A stretch of 8,134 bases of DNA from an uncultured Bacteroidales bacterium (GTDB lineage: Bacteria; Bacteroidota; Bacteroidia; Bacteroidales; UBA932), in assembly GCA_946530505.1 (NCBI GenBank), contig CAMNAD010000064.1:1-8134 (forward strand), given 5' to 3'. Position 1 is the first letter of the stretch; each line of letters starts with the position of its first letter. Position numbers and translations under genes: made by a program. Under the pieces are notes generated by a model, which saw nothing but the letters and a program-made list of their open reading frames with translations, searched no databases and was not told where the DNA came from. Of this stretch, positions 6,337-8,134 are shown one piece after another.

Positions 6337-6344
6337 CAAATTTA
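6337..6344 (-). promoter_or_regulatory. Bacteroidota-type -7 box upstream of the porin
   Basis: On the minus strand this reads TAAATTTG, matching TAnnTTTG, and ends 12 bases before the porin ATG in the 31-bp gap after the permease gene. No clear -33 TTTG is present at 19-21 bases upstream. If active, it would let the porin and transglycosylase be expressed apart from the peptidase-permease pair. Confidence 0.45.
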
Positions 6345-6355
6345 CTAATTTTTAT

Positions 6356-7522
6356 TTACTTCACCCGGACGGTGTCTGCAGGGTCGACTCTGGAGATGAA
6401 CAGCGAAGGCAGCAGCATTATGAGCATAATTGCCGCGAAAGCCACTCCGTTCACCAGCATGAGTTGCAGAAAATCGACCTGCACGGGCACGTACGACACG
6501 AAATAATTGTCCGGATTGAGATGCACAAAGTGGGTAAGATGCTGCACAAGGCAGAAGAGCAGTGCAAGCGCGTTGCCTATGAGCATTCCCTTCGCCGCCA
6601 CCCTTGCGGCAACCCGCAGGAACACCCTGGCAATGCTTCTGTCATCCATTCCCACAGCCTTGAGAGTACCGATTGTGGAGATGTTGCGGAAAAGCAGGAT
6701 GAGCAGGCCGGACACCATATTGAATCCGGCCACAAGTATCATCAGCAGAAGTATGGCAAGCACATTGAAGTCGAGCAGGTCCAGCCAGTCGAAGATGTTG
6801 TAGTATTTGTCGACTGCGGCCACCGCCATTACAGGGTCGTCGTCATCGCTGCTGCTGCCATAGGCAAAACCTGCTATGCTCACGGCCTTGTCTTTTTCGG
6901 CGCGCCGGCTGCGGAAGCGGTCCGAGAGGGTGATTTCCAGTGCGGAGGCCTTGTCTTCTTCCCAGCCGTTCACGCGGCGTATGTCGTCGATGGAAGCCAG
7001 CACCACGGGATTGCCGGAATTGTCGCTGATGCTTTCGTAGATGCTGCCGACGGTGAATTTGCGCACCTGAACCCTCTCTCCTATGAAATAGGCGCGGAGC
7101 TCATCTCCTTCGGAAAGGCGGAGGGTACGGGACAGGCTGCGCGGAATGCCAAGCCTGAGCGGGATAGTATCTGCCGACGGCACAGCCTTGAACATCACGC
7201 CCTGCAGGTCGCTTCCGTTCTGGATTATGCCGGCCCGGTAGACTACAGGGGTCACCGCCTCAACCCCCTTCATTGCAAGGATGCCCCCGAGGAAAGACGG
7301 CTCGGCATTGACGCTCACGTCGCTGCCGTAAGCATTCGCCTGCGGGCTGGTGAGCTGGATGTCGCCTGTAAGCGACGAGATGCCATCCCTTATCTGGTTC
7401 CGGAACCCGGCGGAGATGGCAAGAGACAGTATTATTACAAGGAAGGAGACAGCCACCGAGATGACTGCCATCCTTCCCTTGAAATCTATTCGGGAGGCTA
7501 TGAAGCTACCAGATGTGGACAC
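6356..7522 (-). CDS. FtsX-like ABC transporter permease (LolC/LolE-type)
   Basis: This 388-residue inner-membrane permease has the architecture of lipoprotein-releasing (LolCDE) and MacB/FtsX-type ABC systems. There is one N-terminal span (about 17-38), a large periplasmic domain (about 40-250), and three C-terminal spans (about 253-278, 306-328, 353-377). The segment from DWLDLLDFNV to AGFNMVSGLLILLF and the coupling-helix-like TIGTLKAVGMDDRSI (283-297) match LolC/E relatives. It should work with an ATP-binding subunit, but none is encoded in the window, so the partner must lie elsewhere. The start is a GTG at 7522-7520, the first start in this frame. GGAGG lies six bases upstream, and the FIASRI stretch near the start fits the family N-terminus. 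It overlaps the end of the M13 peptidase gene by 17 nt, which implies translational coupling. Lipoprotein export is the best guess. Confidence 0.9.
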   Translation of the reverse strand: MSTSGSFIASRIDFKGRMAVISVAVSFLVIILSLAISAGFRNQIRDGISSLTGDIQLTSPQANAYGSDVSVNAEPSFLGGILAMKGVEAVTPVVYRAGIIQNGSDLQGVMFKAVPSADTIPLRLGIPRSLSRTLRLSEGDELRAYFIGERVQVRKFTVGSIYESISDNSGNPVVLASIDDIRRVNGWEEDKASALEITLSDRFRSRRAEKDKAVSIAGFAYGSSSDDDDPVMAVAAVDKYYNIFDWLDLLDFNVLAILLLMILVAGFNMVSGLLILLFRNISTIGTLKAVGMDDRSIARVFLRVAARVAAKGMLIGNALALLFCLVQHLTHFVHLNPDNYFVSYVPVQVDFLQLMLVNGVAFAAIMLIMLLPSLFISRVDPADTVRVK

Positions 7523-8134
7523 GCTCTTCCTCCGGACGGAACATTGGATCGCCCTCCTTGATGCCGAATGCGTCGAAGAAGGTGCCGAAGTTGCGCAGCG
7601 ACACGTTCACGCGGTTCTCCGCAAGGGAATGGGGGTCGGTGTTCGTGAGGCGGGCCTTCTCCTCGTCGGTGATGTTCTGGGCCCATACGGTGGCATAGCC
7701 GATGTAGAAGCGCTGTGCAGGGGTGAAGCCGTCGATCAGGCCGGGGTTCTTACCCGCGAGGGCATTCTCCATAGCGGTGTAGGCGATGCTGAGTCCGCCG
7801 TGGTCGCCTATGTTCTCACCGAGGGTGAAATGGCCGTTGGCGTGTACTCCGGGAAGGATCTCGACCTCGTCGAACTGTGCGGCGAGTTTCTCGGCCTTTG
7901 CACGGAACTTGGCATCGTCCTCGTCTGTCCACCAGTTGGTCATATTGCCGTTCTTGTCGAATAGGCGGCCCTGATCGTCGAAGCCGTGGCTCATCTCGTG
8001 GCCGATCACTACGCCGATAGCGCCGTAGTTGACTGCATCGTCGGCATCAGGATTGAAGAACGGAGGCTGGAGGATGGCTGCAGGGAAGCAGATCTCGTTG
8101 GTGGTGGGGTTGTAGTAGGCGTTCACCGTCTGGG
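7506..8134 (-). CDS. pepO: M13-family (neprilysin/PepO-like) zinc metallopeptidase, C-terminal part
   Basis: The last 209 or so residues of an M13 metallopeptidase, which degrades oligopeptides, usually in the periplasm or at the cell surface. The 5' part lies beyond the right edge. Seen on the minus strand: the substrate-binding NAYYNP near 8105-8123, the zinc site HEMSH at 7986-8000 within VIGHEMSHGFDDQG, and the third-ligand motif GENIGDHGG about 60 residues later. The protein ends with the family's C-terminal Trp, after RVHI. All zinc and catalytic residues are intact, and nothing is truncated at this end. Its TAG stop (7508-7506) overlaps the start of the permease gene by 17 nt. The family is certain. 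The symbol is a family-level label, because Bacteroidota genomes often carry several M13 paralogues. Confidence 0.93.
   Translation of the reverse strand, partial: QTVNAYYNPTTNEICFPAAILQPPFFNPDADDAVNYGAIGVVIGHEMSHGFDDQGRLFDKNGNMTNWWTDEDDAKFRAKAEKLAAQFDEVEILPGVHANGHFTLGENIGDHGGLSIAYTAMENALAGKNPGLIDGFTPAQRFYIGYATVWAQNITDEEKARLTNTDPHSLAENRVNVSLRNFGTFFDAFGIKEGDPMFRPEEERVHIW
7529..7533 (-). promoter_or_regulatory. Candidate Shine-Dalgarno site for the permease GTG start
   Basis: GGAGG lies six bases before the GTG at 7522 on the minus strand, inside the last codons of the M13 peptidase. It supports the GTG start. The bases also encode Pro-Glu-Glu-Glu of the peptidase, and strong Shine-Dalgarno sites are uncommon in Bacteroidota, so the match could be coincidental. 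Confidence 0.4.

Noticed and set aside
6325..6339. Upstream TTG start for the porin
   Set aside because: It overlaps the -7 box and precedes a good signal peptide that starts at the ATG at 6324.
6239..7561. Plus-strand open frame of 440 codons opposite the permease
   Set aside because: The His-rich composition is that of a reverse reading, and the opposite strand encodes a clear FtsX-like permease with membrane spans.

Overview
The window looks like a dense chromosomal segment of a Bacteroidota, probably a Bacteroidales member of moderately high GC. The evidence is a Bacteroidota-type outer-membrane porin, a Bacteroidota-style FtsX-like permease, an M13 peptidase, and three TAnnTTTG promoter boxes just upstream of start codons. 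Genus is not resolved; a Rikenellaceae/Alistipes-like host is only a guess. Nearly every base is coding. The only gaps over 10 bases are 2576-2620 and 6325-6355. I saw no tRNA, rRNA, transposase, CRISPR array or phage gene.

Left part (1-2575): the 3' part of a dihydropteroate synthase gene (folP, plus strand) enters from the left edge. It is preceded in frame by two near-identical 99-bp units plus a partial third, and the third is the folP sequence itself. The enzyme also has an altered substrate loop and stops abruptly after its last conserved strand, so it may be degenerate or unusual. It abuts, tail to tail and with no spacer, a CPBP-family membrane protease gene on the minus strand. That gene follows a sugar-nucleotidyltransferase gene by a single base, so these two form a translationally coupled pair.

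Middle (2576-2944): a 45-bp divergent control region holds opposing -7 boxes and a perfect 10-bp palindrome. It separates the nucleotidyltransferase (minus) from a small FtsB/DivIC-type division protein (plus).

Right part (2945-8134): four minus-strand genes run as one cluster. In transcription order they are an M13 metallopeptidase (3' part only, cut by the right edge), an FtsX/LolC-E-like permease that overlaps it by 17 nt, a large Porin_10-type outer-membrane protein, and an SLT lytic transglycosylase that overlaps the porin by one base (TAATG). All four products act in the envelope, which suggests joint expression for cell-wall and outer-membrane assembly or remodelling. A second promoter box lies before the porin.

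Most of the window is ordinary housekeeping or envelope biology. The feature most worth a second look is the in-frame 99-bp tandem repeat in folP, in which a piece of the host gene alternates with a 52-54 bp segment of unknown origin.
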